DNA of 64,000 nt from Azonexus sp. (GTDB lineage Bacteria; Pseudomonadota; Gammaproteobacteria; Burkholderiales; Rhodocyclaceae): NCBI GenBank assembly GCA_030696345.1, contig JAUYSK010000018.1:81992-145991 (forward strand). Direction: 5' to 3'. The translations under genes were made by a program, and so were the position numbers. Shown one piece after another: positions 9,809-16,934 of the stretch (its first letter is position 1; each line of letters opens with the position of its first letter). Under the pieces are notes generated by a model. That model had not been told where the DNA came from. It worked only from the letters and a program-made list of their open reading frames with translations, and made no database searches.

Positions 9809-11079
9809 GTGAAAAAAATCCGGCGCTGAAGCTGCTGACCGACGTTCTCGATGACATTAGTGACCCGAATTTCGTCTGGCAGGTTCTCGCACTGGTGGTC
9901 TGTCTTGGCCTTGCCTTACTGATTTCCCGCTGGTGGCGGGGCCGGCATGCCGAAGGTGCCGGGCGTCTGAGCGATGCCAGCGCCCGTCTCGCCTTTCCGC
10001 TGACCGCCATGATTCTGGTCGGGGTTGCGCGCCTGATCCTGAAACCTTTCTTCCATGTCAATCTGCTCAAACTGGCATTGCCGCTGCTCGGCTCGATGGC
10101 GCTAGTGCGCAGCGTCATTTTCGTGCTCCGCCAGGCTTTCCCGAAAGCGGCCTGGCTGACGGCCTGGGAGCGCATCATCGTCATCGTGGTCTGGGGTTGT
10201 CTGGCCCTCTACATCACCGACATCGCCCCTTATGTCATCGACTCGCTGGAACAGGTCGATTTTCCCATCGGCAAACAGCGCATCGATCTGTGGATGATCC
10301 TGCATGGCGCGGCCACCGTCTTCCTGACCGTGGTGCTGGCGCTCTGGGTGGCCGGCCTGATCGAGGCTCGGCTGATGCGGGTCGATACCCTCGACTCCAG
10401 CCTGCGCATCGTCGGCATTCGGCTCGCCAAGGCCCTGCTGACGGTGATCGCCATCGTCACCAGCCTGTCGCTGGTCGGCATCGACATGACCGCGCTATCA
10501 GTCTTTACCGGGGCGCTCGGGGTCGGCCTCGGTCTTGGTCTGCAGAAGATTGCCAGCAACTATGTGTCCGGTTTCATCATCCTGCTCGACCGCTCGATCC
10601 GTATCGGCAACGTGGTGCAGGTTGGCGCCGATAACGGCATGGTGACGCAGATCACGACGCGCTATACGGTATTACGCCACCCCGGCGGTACCGAATACAT
10701 CGTGCCGAACGAAACACTGATCGGCAGCGTCGTCCAGAACCAGACCTATTCCGACAGCCGCCTGCGCCTGGCGACCACGATTGGCGTCGCCTACAGTACC
10801 GACCTTGATCTCGCCATGCGCCTGATGACCGAAGCTGCTGCGGCGCAGGACCGCGTTTTGACTGATCCTGCGCCCAGGGTCTTCCTGACTCTGTTTGGCG
10901 ACAGCAGCATCAACCTGGAGCTCGGTTTCTGGATTGCCGACCCCGAGGAGGGACGGGGAAATGTCATCTCCGACGTCAATCTCGCCATCTGGCGCGCTTT
11001 CCGCGAGAACGGTATCGAGATCCCCTTCCCGCAGCGCGATATCAGGATCATTCACGAGAAAACGGCCGGTAACGAATAA
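9805..11079 (+). CDS. MscS-family mechanosensitive ion channel
   Basis: 424 residues with about five transmembrane helices before the pore. The MscS pore helix and beta-domain signature is clear: GALGVGLGLGLQKIASNYVS followed by GFIILLDRSIRIGN and the VPNETLIGSVVQNQTYSD stretch. These channels open when membrane tension rises on hypo-osmotic shock. It is the last gene of the dedA-purN operon and is followed by a GC-rich inverted repeat that overlaps its stop. It is larger than E. coli MscS (286 aa), with extra N-terminal helices as in YbdG/YnaI-like members. Confidence 0.93.
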   Translation: MSEKNPALKLLTDVLDDISDPNFVWQVLALVVCLGLALLISRWWRGRHAEGAGRLSDASARLAFPLTAMILVGVARLILKPFFHVNLLKLALPLLGSMALVRSVIFVLRQAFPKAAWLTAWERIIVIVVWGCLALYITDIAPYVIDSLEQVDFPIGKQRIDLWMILHGAATVFLTVVLALWVAGLIEARLMRVDTLDSSLRIVGIRLAKALLTVIAIVTSLSLVGIDMTALSVFTGALGVGLGLGLQKIASNYVSGFIILLDRSIRIGNVVQVGADNGMVTQITTRYTVLRHPGGTEYIVPNETLIGSVVQNQTYSDSRLRLATTIGVAYSTDLDLAMRLMTEAAAAQDRVLTDPAPRVFLTLFGDSSINLELGFWIADPEEGRGNVISDVNLAIWRAFRENGIEIPFPQRDIRIIHEKTAGNE

Positions 11080-11092
11080 GTCACCGGCCGTT
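11061..11092 (+). terminator. Hairpin at end of the dedA-mscS operon
   Basis: A perfect 10-bp inverted repeat (AACGGCCGGT / ACCGGCCGTT) with a 12-nt loop that contains the mscS stop codon. No T-run follows, so it may act as a weak terminator or an mRNA 3' stabiliser. Confidence 0.55.
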
Positions 11093-11153
11093 CGGCATTG
11101 CAAATGGTAACGGCTTACTACGGATAAGTGCCCGCCAAAACTGCTGTTATCAA

Positions 11154-11516
11154 TCAGCGGCCTCGACCCCCACCTCCCATTCCACCGCCCGAACCCATTC
11201 CGCCACCGGAACCCATTCCACCACCCGCGCCCATGCCCGTGCCTTGACGCATGCCCCCACCTTGAGTCGGGGGCGAATCTGGCAGGGTTGTGCCACGCTC
11301 CTTGGCTCTAAGCTGCATTTGTTCATGATGTTCCAAACGAACTTGCTCACGCTCCTGGGGTGTTTTGGCGGCATTCATTTTCGTGCGTTGTTCCATCCTC
11401 TCCTGATTGGTCATCATCTGACTGCCATAAATGGGCTCATCGGCAGCAATGGAACCAGAAGTCATAAGTCCTAAAGCGATAGCGGTCAGCACGAGTTTTA
11501 CTGTGTTCTTGGTCAT
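11154..11516 (-). CDS. Small secreted Gly/Met-rich protein, unknown function
   Basis: 120 residues from the ATG at 11516, chosen because GGGAGT lies 5 bases upstream. A signal peptide (MTKNTVKLVLTAIALGLMTS, cleaved near SIAADEP) is followed by a charged helical segment with MTNQERMEQR and VRLEHHEQMQLRAK. A low-complexity tail of repeated GGGMGS units ends in GGGGRGR. It has no cysteine. His and Met density suggests possible metal contact, which is only inference. It lies downstream of, and on the same strand as, the hvf-like cluster but is separated from doxX by 382 bp. Confidence 0.75.
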   Translation of the reverse strand: MTKNTVKLVLTAIALGLMTSGSIAADEPIYGSQMMTNQERMEQRTKMNAAKTPQEREQVRLEHHEQMQLRAKERGTTLPDSPPTQGGGMRQGTGMGAGGGMGSGGGMGSGGGMGGGGRGR

Positions 11517-11898
11517 TTTTAACTCCCAATTAGACAAAAGTAAATCAATCCAACGGCTGAGTCTGAAGAGCTGAGGCTTACCTTCATCAAGTCGTCAATT
11601 CAGTTATAGCTCTGATTTTCTGAAAAATTCTCACAGCAACAAATGCTTGCAATTGATGTCATAAATCCAGGCAAGGACAACCAAAGACGGTTTTCCGGAG
11701 CCGGTAACTTGTGATCATAAATGTTCTTCTCTCGCGGGCCAGGATGACGGGGGCGCAGCTTGAGACGCTGGAAATTGCCTTCGAGCGCCTCGAAATGGAG
11801 TGAGTCAGTGGCGGCTGGTGTGGTGGTTTCGCCCTTCCAGCCGCGTTTGGTTTTTGCCCTGCAGGCCGGTTGACCGCAGCAATCAATGTCGCAGAGAG
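11517..11898. other. 382-bp intergenic stretch without a convincing gene
   Basis: Open frames here (for example on the minus strand through 11600-11886) have no ribosome-binding site, no domain and atypical composition. The stretch holds one copy of the dispersed GTTGACCGCAGCAA repeat (11849-11883), next to the doxX stop, and presumably the promoter of the gene starting at 11516. Confidence 0.6.
11849..11883 (-). repeat. Dispersed intergenic repeat, copy 1
   Basis: Plus-strand text reads GGTTTTTGCC, then an 11-nt spacer, then GTTGACCGCAGCAAT. The same two blocks in the same order occur at 49641-49675 and 52939-52972, and the second block occurs inverted at 23202-23220. It sits immediately downstream of doxX. 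Confidence 0.65.
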
Positions 11899-12402
11899 CT
11901 ATTTGAGCACTCGGCGGCGCAGCCAGTAATCCAGCGACAACTTGCCCGGCCCCATCAGGATCAGTGGCAGCAGCATGCCAATGAAAAGTACCGGTAGCTT
12001 GAAGTTGCCAAAGCCCTGGTCGGTAAAGCCGTAGCCCATCAGCAGGTCGCTGTAACTCGACCACATTTCCGGCCAATGGACGCTGGCGATGGCGACGAGC
12101 GTGAGGATCAGCAGCGACATCGAGAAAAATCGGGTGCCCAGGCCAACCACCAGCGCCACGCCGCCCAGCAGCTCGAACCACGTCGCCATCTGCCAACTGA
12201 GATCAGGTGGTACGAGACTGAAAGGGAAGGGGAAGCGTTCCTGAATGTCGGCAAACCAGTTGCTGCCGTTGAACTTTTCCAGACCGGATTCGAAGAAATC
12301 CCAGCCGAGCAGCAGGCGCAGGCTGAGCAGGCCAAGCCAGAGTCCGAGGGCATCGATGCCATCAAGGGCCAGGACAATGGGGCGTTTCAGGATGTTGTTC
12401 AT
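11899..12402 (-). CDS. DoxX-family membrane protein of the MNIO cluster
   Basis: 167 residues with four predicted transmembrane helices, including LSLRLLLGWDFFESGLEKFNG near the N-terminus (the conserved DoxX arrangement) and ELLGGVALVVGLGTRF. DoxX proteins are small quinone- or redox-associated membrane proteins. In HvfABC/bufferin loci a DoxX gene commonly closes the operon, although its biochemical role there is not established. The start overlaps the DUF2063 gene stop by 4 bp (ATGA), so it is translated with hvfC. Confidence 0.92.
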   Translation of the reverse strand: MNNILKRPIVLALDGIDALGLWLGLLSLRLLLGWDFFESGLEKFNGSNWFADIQERFPFPFSLVPPDLSWQMATWFELLGGVALVVGLGTRFFSMSLLILTLVAIASVHWPEMWSSYSDLLMGYGFTDQGFGNFKLPVLFIGMLLPLILMGPGKLSLDYWLRRRVLK

Positions 12403-13142
12403 GCTTGGGCTCCGAGAATGATGCCCTCAGTGCGAAAGTCTTCAAGCAGGGCTTTGCCGAAGGCCTGCAGTTGCGCCGGTTCAGGGTGATGCAGCTCGTC
12501 AGCAATCTGTTGGCAGGCGGCTTCACCGCTGGTCGGGGCAAGGGCCAGCAGCACGAGGAGACGGGCGGTGACCGGGTTGATTTCGACAAATTTCACTGCG
12601 TCGGCGGCGTTGCGATAGACCACGAGTTGCGTCGTTTGCTGCTTGCGCGGCCGGTAATCAGGGCCGATCCGGTGCACCGGCCAGGCATAGGTCAGGTTTA
12701 GCAGGACCGGGTTGAGGATGACGACTCGCTGCATCAGATCGCCGGCCGGATCGTGCTCGGGGATGGGGCAATCCATGACGTCGAGCGCCAGTTCGGTCCA
12801 TTCGTAATGTGCCAGTTCGGCGAACCAGGCCGGCAAGGGCTGGCGGATGGCGAACTCATTCAGGTAGCGGACGAATTCGCGCGGAATCTCGCGAAACCAC
12901 GGCGTGTGCGATTTCCAGTCGCGAAAGAAGGCACGGTTCAGGCGTCGCCAGTTGGTCTCGCCGAGCAGCTTGCGGCAAACCGGGAAGCAGGCGTCGAGAA
13001 AGCCGGTGATGTTGTTGAACAGCAGTTCGTTGTAGACCGCCATGCGGCGGGCCGGTACGCCGGCCGGGCGCGGTGTGTGATGCGGGTCGCGCAGATGGCG
13101 GCCAAAGGCCTGCTGGAAAGCCTGAAAGTCGGGGGCGCTCAT
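12399..13142 (-). CDS. hvfC: DUF2063 family partner protein (HvfC/MbnC/BufC-like)
   Basis: 247 residues. The N-terminal DUF2063 domain is recognisable (FQQAFGRHLRDP, RMAVYNELLFNNITGFLDAC, FPVCRKLLGE, FFRDWKSHTPWFREIPREF). The C-terminal half resembles the partner domain that holds the leader of RiPP precursors (VHRIGPDYRPRKQQTTQLVVYR). In methanobactin and HvfABC systems this protein forms a heterodimer with the DUF692 enzyme and is needed for precursor modification. It overlaps hvfB by one base (TGATG) and doxX by four, a strongly coupled operon. Confidence 0.92.
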   Translation of the reverse strand: MSAPDFQAFQQAFGRHLRDPHHTPRPAGVPARRMAVYNELLFNNITGFLDACFPVCRKLLGETNWRRLNRAFFRDWKSHTPWFREIPREFVRYLNEFAIRQPLPAWFAELAHYEWTELALDVMDCPIPEHDPAGDLMQRVVILNPVLLNLTYAWPVHRIGPDYRPRKQQTTQLVVYRNAADAVKFVEINPVTARLLVLLALAPTSGEAACQQIADELHHPEPAQLQAFGKALLEDFRTEGIILGAQA

Positions 13143-13999
13143 CAGGCAGCCTCACGGCGTTTACTGGCGGCCAGCGTCTGGCGTTGAGCGATGATCTCGA
13201 CTTCTGCGGTCAACTGCCCCAGGTCGGGAATATTGAAGTCGCGTTCGAGGCAGGTCGGGACGTTGCCGATACGCTCATAGGCGGCGTCAAGCAGTGACCA
13301 GACCGGGTTGATGACGTCGGCGCCATGGGTGTCGATCAGCAGGCCGTCCGGTTCGACATAGTGCCCGGCGACATGAACGTAGCAGGTTCGGTCGAGCGGC
13401 AGGGCGTTCATGAATTCCTGGGCATCGAAGCCGAAATTGCGACTGTTGACGTAGATGTTATTGACGTCGAGGTGAAGCAGGCAATCGGCTTCGCGCACGA
13501 TGGCAGAGATGAATTCGGTCTCGCTCATCTCGGCACCCGGTGGGGTGACGTAGTAGGAGGCGTTTTCGATACCGATGCGCATGCCAAGAATGTCCTGGGC
13601 CCGAGCGATGCGGTCGACCGTCCATTTGACGGCATTTTCAGTCATCGGGATTGGCAGCAGATCGTAGAGATGGCCGTCGTCGCCACACCAGGAAAGGTGT
13701 TCGGTGTACAAGGCCATGCCATGTTCGGTCATGAATGATTTGATCCGCCGCAGCAGGGTTTCATCGAGCGGCATCGGGCCACCCAACGAGAGCGATAAGC
13801 CATGGCAGACAAAGGGATAACGTTCGGTGAAGTGGCGCAGATCTTTAGCCGATTTGCCGCCCATGCCGGCCCAGTTTTCCGGGGCCAGTTCAAAGAAGCG
13901 GATGGCGTCGGGAACGCCGGCTTTCAGCGCTTCGATCAGTTCGCGGCGAAAGCCGAGGCCGGCGCCGCGGGCTGCGCGGGGCATCTGGTGTTGAGGCAT
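13142..13999 (-). CDS. hvfB: DUF692 multinuclear non-heme iron oxidative enzyme (MNIO; HvfB/MbnB/BufB-like)
   Basis: 285 residues from the ATG at 13999, preceded by GGAGAG. DUF692 enzymes are TIM-barrel multi-iron oxygenases that rewrite cysteine residues of peptides, for example to oxazolone/thioamide in methanobactin and HvfA. The expected iron ligands are all visible: H66 (CHGLSLSLGGP), E100/H101 (YTEHLSW), E145/N146 (GIENASYY), H176/D178/N180 (LLHLDVNN), H209 and H213 (YVHVAGHY), D223/H225 (IDTHG) and E252/D254 (ERDF). The enzyme therefore looks intact. The likely substrate is the Cys-repeat peptide encoded 63 bp upstream. The further upstream ATG at 14047 lies in the spacer and lacks a ribosome-binding site. 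Confidence 0.95.
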   Translation of the reverse strand: MPQHQMPRAARGAGLGFRRELIEALKAGVPDAIRFFELAPENWAGMGGKSAKDLRHFTERYPFVCHGLSLSLGGPMPLDETLLRRIKSFMTEHGMALYTEHLSWCGDDGHLYDLLPIPMTENAVKWTVDRIARAQDILGMRIGIENASYYVTPPGAEMSETEFISAIVREADCLLHLDVNNIYVNSRNFGFDAQEFMNALPLDRTCYVHVAGHYVEPDGLLIDTHGADVINPVWSLLDAAYERIGNVPTCLERDFNIPDLGQLTAEVEIIAQRQTLAASKRREAA

Positions 14000-14062
14000 T
14001 TTGCTCTCCAAGGGAAGGGGCGGGCAGGGAGTTTCCCTGCGCCGCAACCCGTCAATGCCTGC

Positions 14063-14383
14063 TTATTTCTTCTTGTCAGCGCCGCACTTGGCTTCGCCGC
14101 ATTTGCCATCTTTCATCTTGGTCTCGGCGGCCTTTTTGTCGGCACCGCACTTGGCTTCGCCACACTTGCCGTCCTTCTTCTTTTCGGCCGCCTTCTTGTC
14201 AGCGCCACACTTGGCCTCACCGCATTTGCCATCCTTGGCCTTGGTGTCAGCCTGGGCCAACTGATAACCGGCTTCAAGCTTGGTGGCACCAAACGGGTTG
14301 TCGGCGGCGTGGGCAACCGGGGTCAGGGCAATGGCGGCAAAGGTGGAAGCGACGGCCAGGGAAACAAAACTTTTCTTTTTCAT
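14063..14383 (-). CDS. hvfA: Secreted Cys-repeat RiPP precursor (HvfA/bufferin-like, probable copper-binding)
   Basis: 106 residues. A Sec signal peptide (MKKKSFVSLAVASTFAAIAL, cleaved near VAHA/AD, about residue 26) and a short linker precede three near-identical units DGKCGEAKCGADKKA at residues 51-65, 71-85 and 92-106, separated by Lys-rich spacers. There are six cysteines, all in K-C-G context (54, 59, 74, 79, 95, 100). The related Haemophilus HvfA carries EGKCG motifs whose Cys is converted by its MNIO enzyme into copper-binding groups; here DGKCG and EAKCG alternate. The underlying DNA is also repeated. It is the second gene of the operon, 31 bp after the zinc-finger gene. Confidence 0.9.
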   Translation of the reverse strand: MKKKSFVSLAVASTFAAIALTPVAHAADNPFGATKLEAGYQLAQADTKAKDGKCGEAKCGADKKAAEKKKDGKCGEAKCGADKKAAETKMKDGKCGEAKCGADKKK

Positions 14384-14414
14384 GGTTTTCTCCGATGAGA
14401 TTGAGGTGGTTGGA

Positions 14415-14594
14415 TCAGTCGCTATGACTCATCCAGGAGCCCATGGCCTGGCGCAAGAACCGGAACTGCTTTTCAGCCCGCCGGCAGCCGATACAGAACG
14501 CCAGGTGCAGGCGCAACTGAAGACGTACCCAGAAACCGAGGGGGCGTTCCAGTTGAAGCGAGACGAGGCGGGTGGCTTCCTTGCAGCTGATCAT
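14415..14594 (-). CDS. Small zinc-finger (zf-HC2/ZAS-type) anti-sigma-like protein
   Basis: 59 residues, read directly from the minus strand; the gene is too short for usual ORF cut-offs. It starts MISCKEATRLVSLQLERPLG and contains HLAFCIGC, the H-x3-C-x2-C zinc motif of ZAS anti-sigma factors, with an additional Cys at position 4. AGGAATTGAA precedes the ATG, a good ribosome-binding site. Such about 60-75-residue proteins usually follow an ECF sigma-factor gene directly, but here none is adjacent. The gene heads the hvf-like operon, 31 bp before hvfA. Its role as regulator of this operon is inferred from context. Confidence 0.8.
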   Translation of the reverse strand: MISCKEATRLVSLQLERPLGFWVRLQLRLHLAFCIGCRRAEKQFRFLRQAMGSWMSHSD

Positions 14595-14635
14595 TTCAAT
14601 TCCTGTTTCTTGTTTAAGGCAGGGTTCCTGTCCTA

Positions 14636-14664
14636 TTAGTCGGCGGAAACCGGAAATCCTTACA
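14636..14664 (-). promoter_or_regulatory. Candidate ECF-type promoter of the hvf-like operon
   Basis: On the minus strand TGTAAGG (14664-14658) and CGACTAA (14642-14636) are separated by 15 bases, about 40 bp upstream of the zinc-finger gene start. The spacing suits an ECF sigma factor, and an AT-rich stretch lies just upstream. The assignment rests on pattern and on the neighbouring anti-sigma-like gene. Confidence 0.4.
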
Positions 14665-14762
14665 ATTTATTTTAAATTTTTTTTCGAGGCTGAAAAAACA
14701 TGCCGTCTGCCCGGCTCAGGTCGGGCCTGGCCAGTGTTGTGAATCGTCGATCAGAGCGCTGT

Positions 14763-16934
14763 CTAGCGCTTTACGTCCTGGGCCAGAAAGGCTTCCACCT
14801 GGGCGGCGGGGAGCGGGCGGCTGAACAGGAAGCCCTGCATTTCGTCGCAGCCCAGCCTGAGCAGGGCCTGCTTCTGAGCCTCGGTTTCAACGCCTTCGGC
14901 CAGCACATGCAGGCCAAAACTGTGGGCAATGCCCAGAATGGCGTGAATGATGGCATTCGATCCGTGGCCAAGACTGATGTCGCGCACGAAGGCCTGGTCG
15001 ATCTTGAGGCTGCTGACCGAGAAGCGGCGCAGATAATTGAGCGACGAATAGCGCGTGCCAAAATCATCGATCGAGATTCGCATGCCGGTCCGGCGCAACT
15101 GGCGAACCTTGGAAATGATGGTTTCGGCATCCTTCATCAGGAGGCTTTCGGTAATCTCGATTTCAATCGCCTCGGGTGGAATGCCGTGGCGGTTGAGCGG
15201 CCCGGTGACACGCTCGAACAGGTCGCTGCGCTCGAACTCGCGAGGCGACAGGTTGATGCCCATCTTGAGGTCGACGAAACCCTTCCGTCGCAAGGCGGCC
15301 AACTGGGCGCAGCCGGCTTCGAGTACCCAGTCGCTGATCGGCAGGATCATGCCGCCTTCTTCCGCCAGCGGAATGAAGGCGTCGGGGGAGATCAGCCCCT
15401 GGGTCGGGTGATTCCAGCGAATCAGCGCTTCAAAGCCGATCACCCTGCCGAGCGTCAGATTGATTTGGGGCTGGAAGTGAAGCTCGAATTGATCGCCTTG
15501 CTTGATGGCCTGTCGAAGGTCGTTCTCCAGCGAAATGCGCTCGACGTGATTGGTGTTCATCGAGGCCTGGAATTCGACGTAGCCGTTTTTTCCTTGTGCC
15601 TTGGTCTGATACATCGCAATGTCGGCATTGCGGATCAGATCTTCCGAATTGTTGCCATCTTCCGGATAGACCGCGATACCGATGCTTACCGTGGCAAGGA
15701 AGTCACGCTCGGCGACGGTAAACGGCCGCTTCAGTTCGAACAGCATTTTCTTGGCAATGGTAATGACGTCGTCAGCGCTGTTGATATCGGGCAGCAGTAC
15801 GGTGAATTCATCCCCACCCTGGCGGGCCAGCGTGTCGCCGGAGCGCAGGCACTGGCGAACGCGCTGCGCGAACTCCTTGAGTAGCTGGTCTCCCTCGGGG
15901 TGACCGTAGGTGTCGTTGATCAGCTTGAAGCGGTCGATGTCGAGGAACATCACGCCCAGTCGCTGGTTGCGTCGATTGGCCTGGGTGATCGAGAGTTCGA
16001 GCCGATCCATGAACAGCGTTCGGTTGGGCAGGCCAGTCAGCAGATCATGGAAGGCCTGGAAGGCGATCATTTCTTCCGCCCGCTTGCGCTCGGTAATGTC
16101 CCGGGCGACACCCGAGGTACCCATGAACTGTTGTTGCGGTGCTTCTTCTTCCTGCGTGTAGATTCCTTGAGAACTCAGGATGGCAACAATCATCCGGTTT
16201 TCAAAATGGCGAACACCGCTCTGTTTGTTGACCAGGCGTACTTCGAAATTGTTGGTCGCGCGCTCGCCAATACGGCGTTCGTTGAAGGCGTAGAGTGCCT
16301 GATCGACATCGTCTTCGTGAACGATGACCGAGTAGTGCTGCCCGATCAATTCATCCCGTTTATAGCCGAGCAGCGACTCGACGCGGCCATTGACGAAAAT
16401 GAAACGACTATTGCTGTCCAGTGTGTAGATCAGGTCCGGCGACTGTTCCACCAGAAAACGGTGCAGACGCTCGGATTGTTCCAGGCGGCCAGTCATCAGG
16501 GCGTGTTCCTGCTCCATCCGGCGGCGACGCAGGGCGCGGTCCACGCTGTCGATCACCTCATTCGGATCACAATGTTTGCGGATGAATTCAAAAGCACCCT
16601 GGCGCAGTGCCTGAATCGCCGAATCGATTGATTCATCAGCGCTGAAGACAATAACCGAGGTCGAAATATGGTTGCGGGTCAGCCAGTCCATGATCTCGAT
16701 GCCACCGATATCCGGCAGCTTCAGGTCAAGAACGACAACGTCAATGTCGCGGCCGCCAAGGCGTTGCAGGGCATCCTTGCCGCAGCTGCATTCCTCGATA
16801 CTGCGCCCGGGGCCGGAGAGGAGTTCTCGGTAGGCAGTCCGGAAGCGTGGTTCGTCGTCGACGATAAGGATGCGCTGGGATTCCACAAGGTCCGGGATGG
16901 CACTTATAGAGTCAATATTTGTAACAGCGTTCAT
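14763..16934 (-). CDS. REC-PAS-GGDEF-EAL cyclic-di-GMP signalling protein
   Basis: 723 residues. A response-regulator domain (ILIVDDEPRFRT, phospho-Asp in VVLDLKLPDIGG) is followed by a PAS sensor (about 165-285). A GGDEF domain (RQGGDEFTVLLPD, intact active site) and an EAL domain (FEALIRWNHP, ITESLL, DDFGTRYSSL, AEGVE, all catalytic motifs present) follow. It could therefore make or degrade c-di-GMP; tandem proteins with an intact EAL often act mainly as phosphodiesterases. Its start overlaps the stop of the HDOD kinase by 4 bp, so that kinase is the obvious candidate phosphodonor for its receiver domain (inference). Confidence 0.95.
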   Translation of the reverse strand: MNAVTNIDSISAIPDLVESQRILIVDDEPRFRTAYRELLSGPGRSIEECSCGKDALQRLGGRDIDVVVLDLKLPDIGGIEIMDWLTRNHISTSVIVFSADESIDSAIQALRQGAFEFIRKHCDPNEVIDSVDRALRRRRMEQEHALMTGRLEQSERLHRFLVEQSPDLIYTLDSNSRFIFVNGRVESLLGYKRDELIGQHYSVIVHEDDVDQALYAFNERRIGERATNNFEVRLVNKQSGVRHFENRMIVAILSSQGIYTQEEEAPQQQFMGTSGVARDITERKRAEEMIAFQAFHDLLTGLPNRTLFMDRLELSITQANRRNQRLGVMFLDIDRFKLINDTYGHPEGDQLLKEFAQRVRQCLRSGDTLARQGGDEFTVLLPDINSADDVITIAKKMLFELKRPFTVAERDFLATVSIGIAVYPEDGNNSEDLIRNADIAMYQTKAQGKNGYVEFQASMNTNHVERISLENDLRQAIKQGDQFELHFQPQINLTLGRVIGFEALIRWNHPTQGLISPDAFIPLAEEGGMILPISDWVLEAGCAQLAALRRKGFVDLKMGINLSPREFERSDLFERVTGPLNRHGIPPEAIEIEITESLLMKDAETIISKVRQLRRTGMRISIDDFGTRYSSLNYLRRFSVSSLKIDQAFVRDISLGHGSNAIIHAILGIAHSFGLHVLAEGVETEAQKQALLRLGCDEMQGFLFSRPLPAAQVEAFLAQDVKR

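Noticed and set aside
11600..12196. Minus-strand ORF covering the doxX region and its downstream spacer
   Set aside because: It is in a different frame from doxX, lacks a ribosome-binding site and runs through the dispersed repeat.
14063..14235. Three regularly spaced near-identical DNA units, CRISPR-like at first glance
   Set aside because: The units are in frame in a gene with a signal peptide, the spacers are Lys codons of almost equal sequence, and no cas genes are present.
14280..14639. 119-codon plus-strand ORF opposite hvfA and the zinc-finger gene
   Set aside because: The minus strand carries two small genes with ribosome-binding sites and clear motifs; the plus frame has neither.
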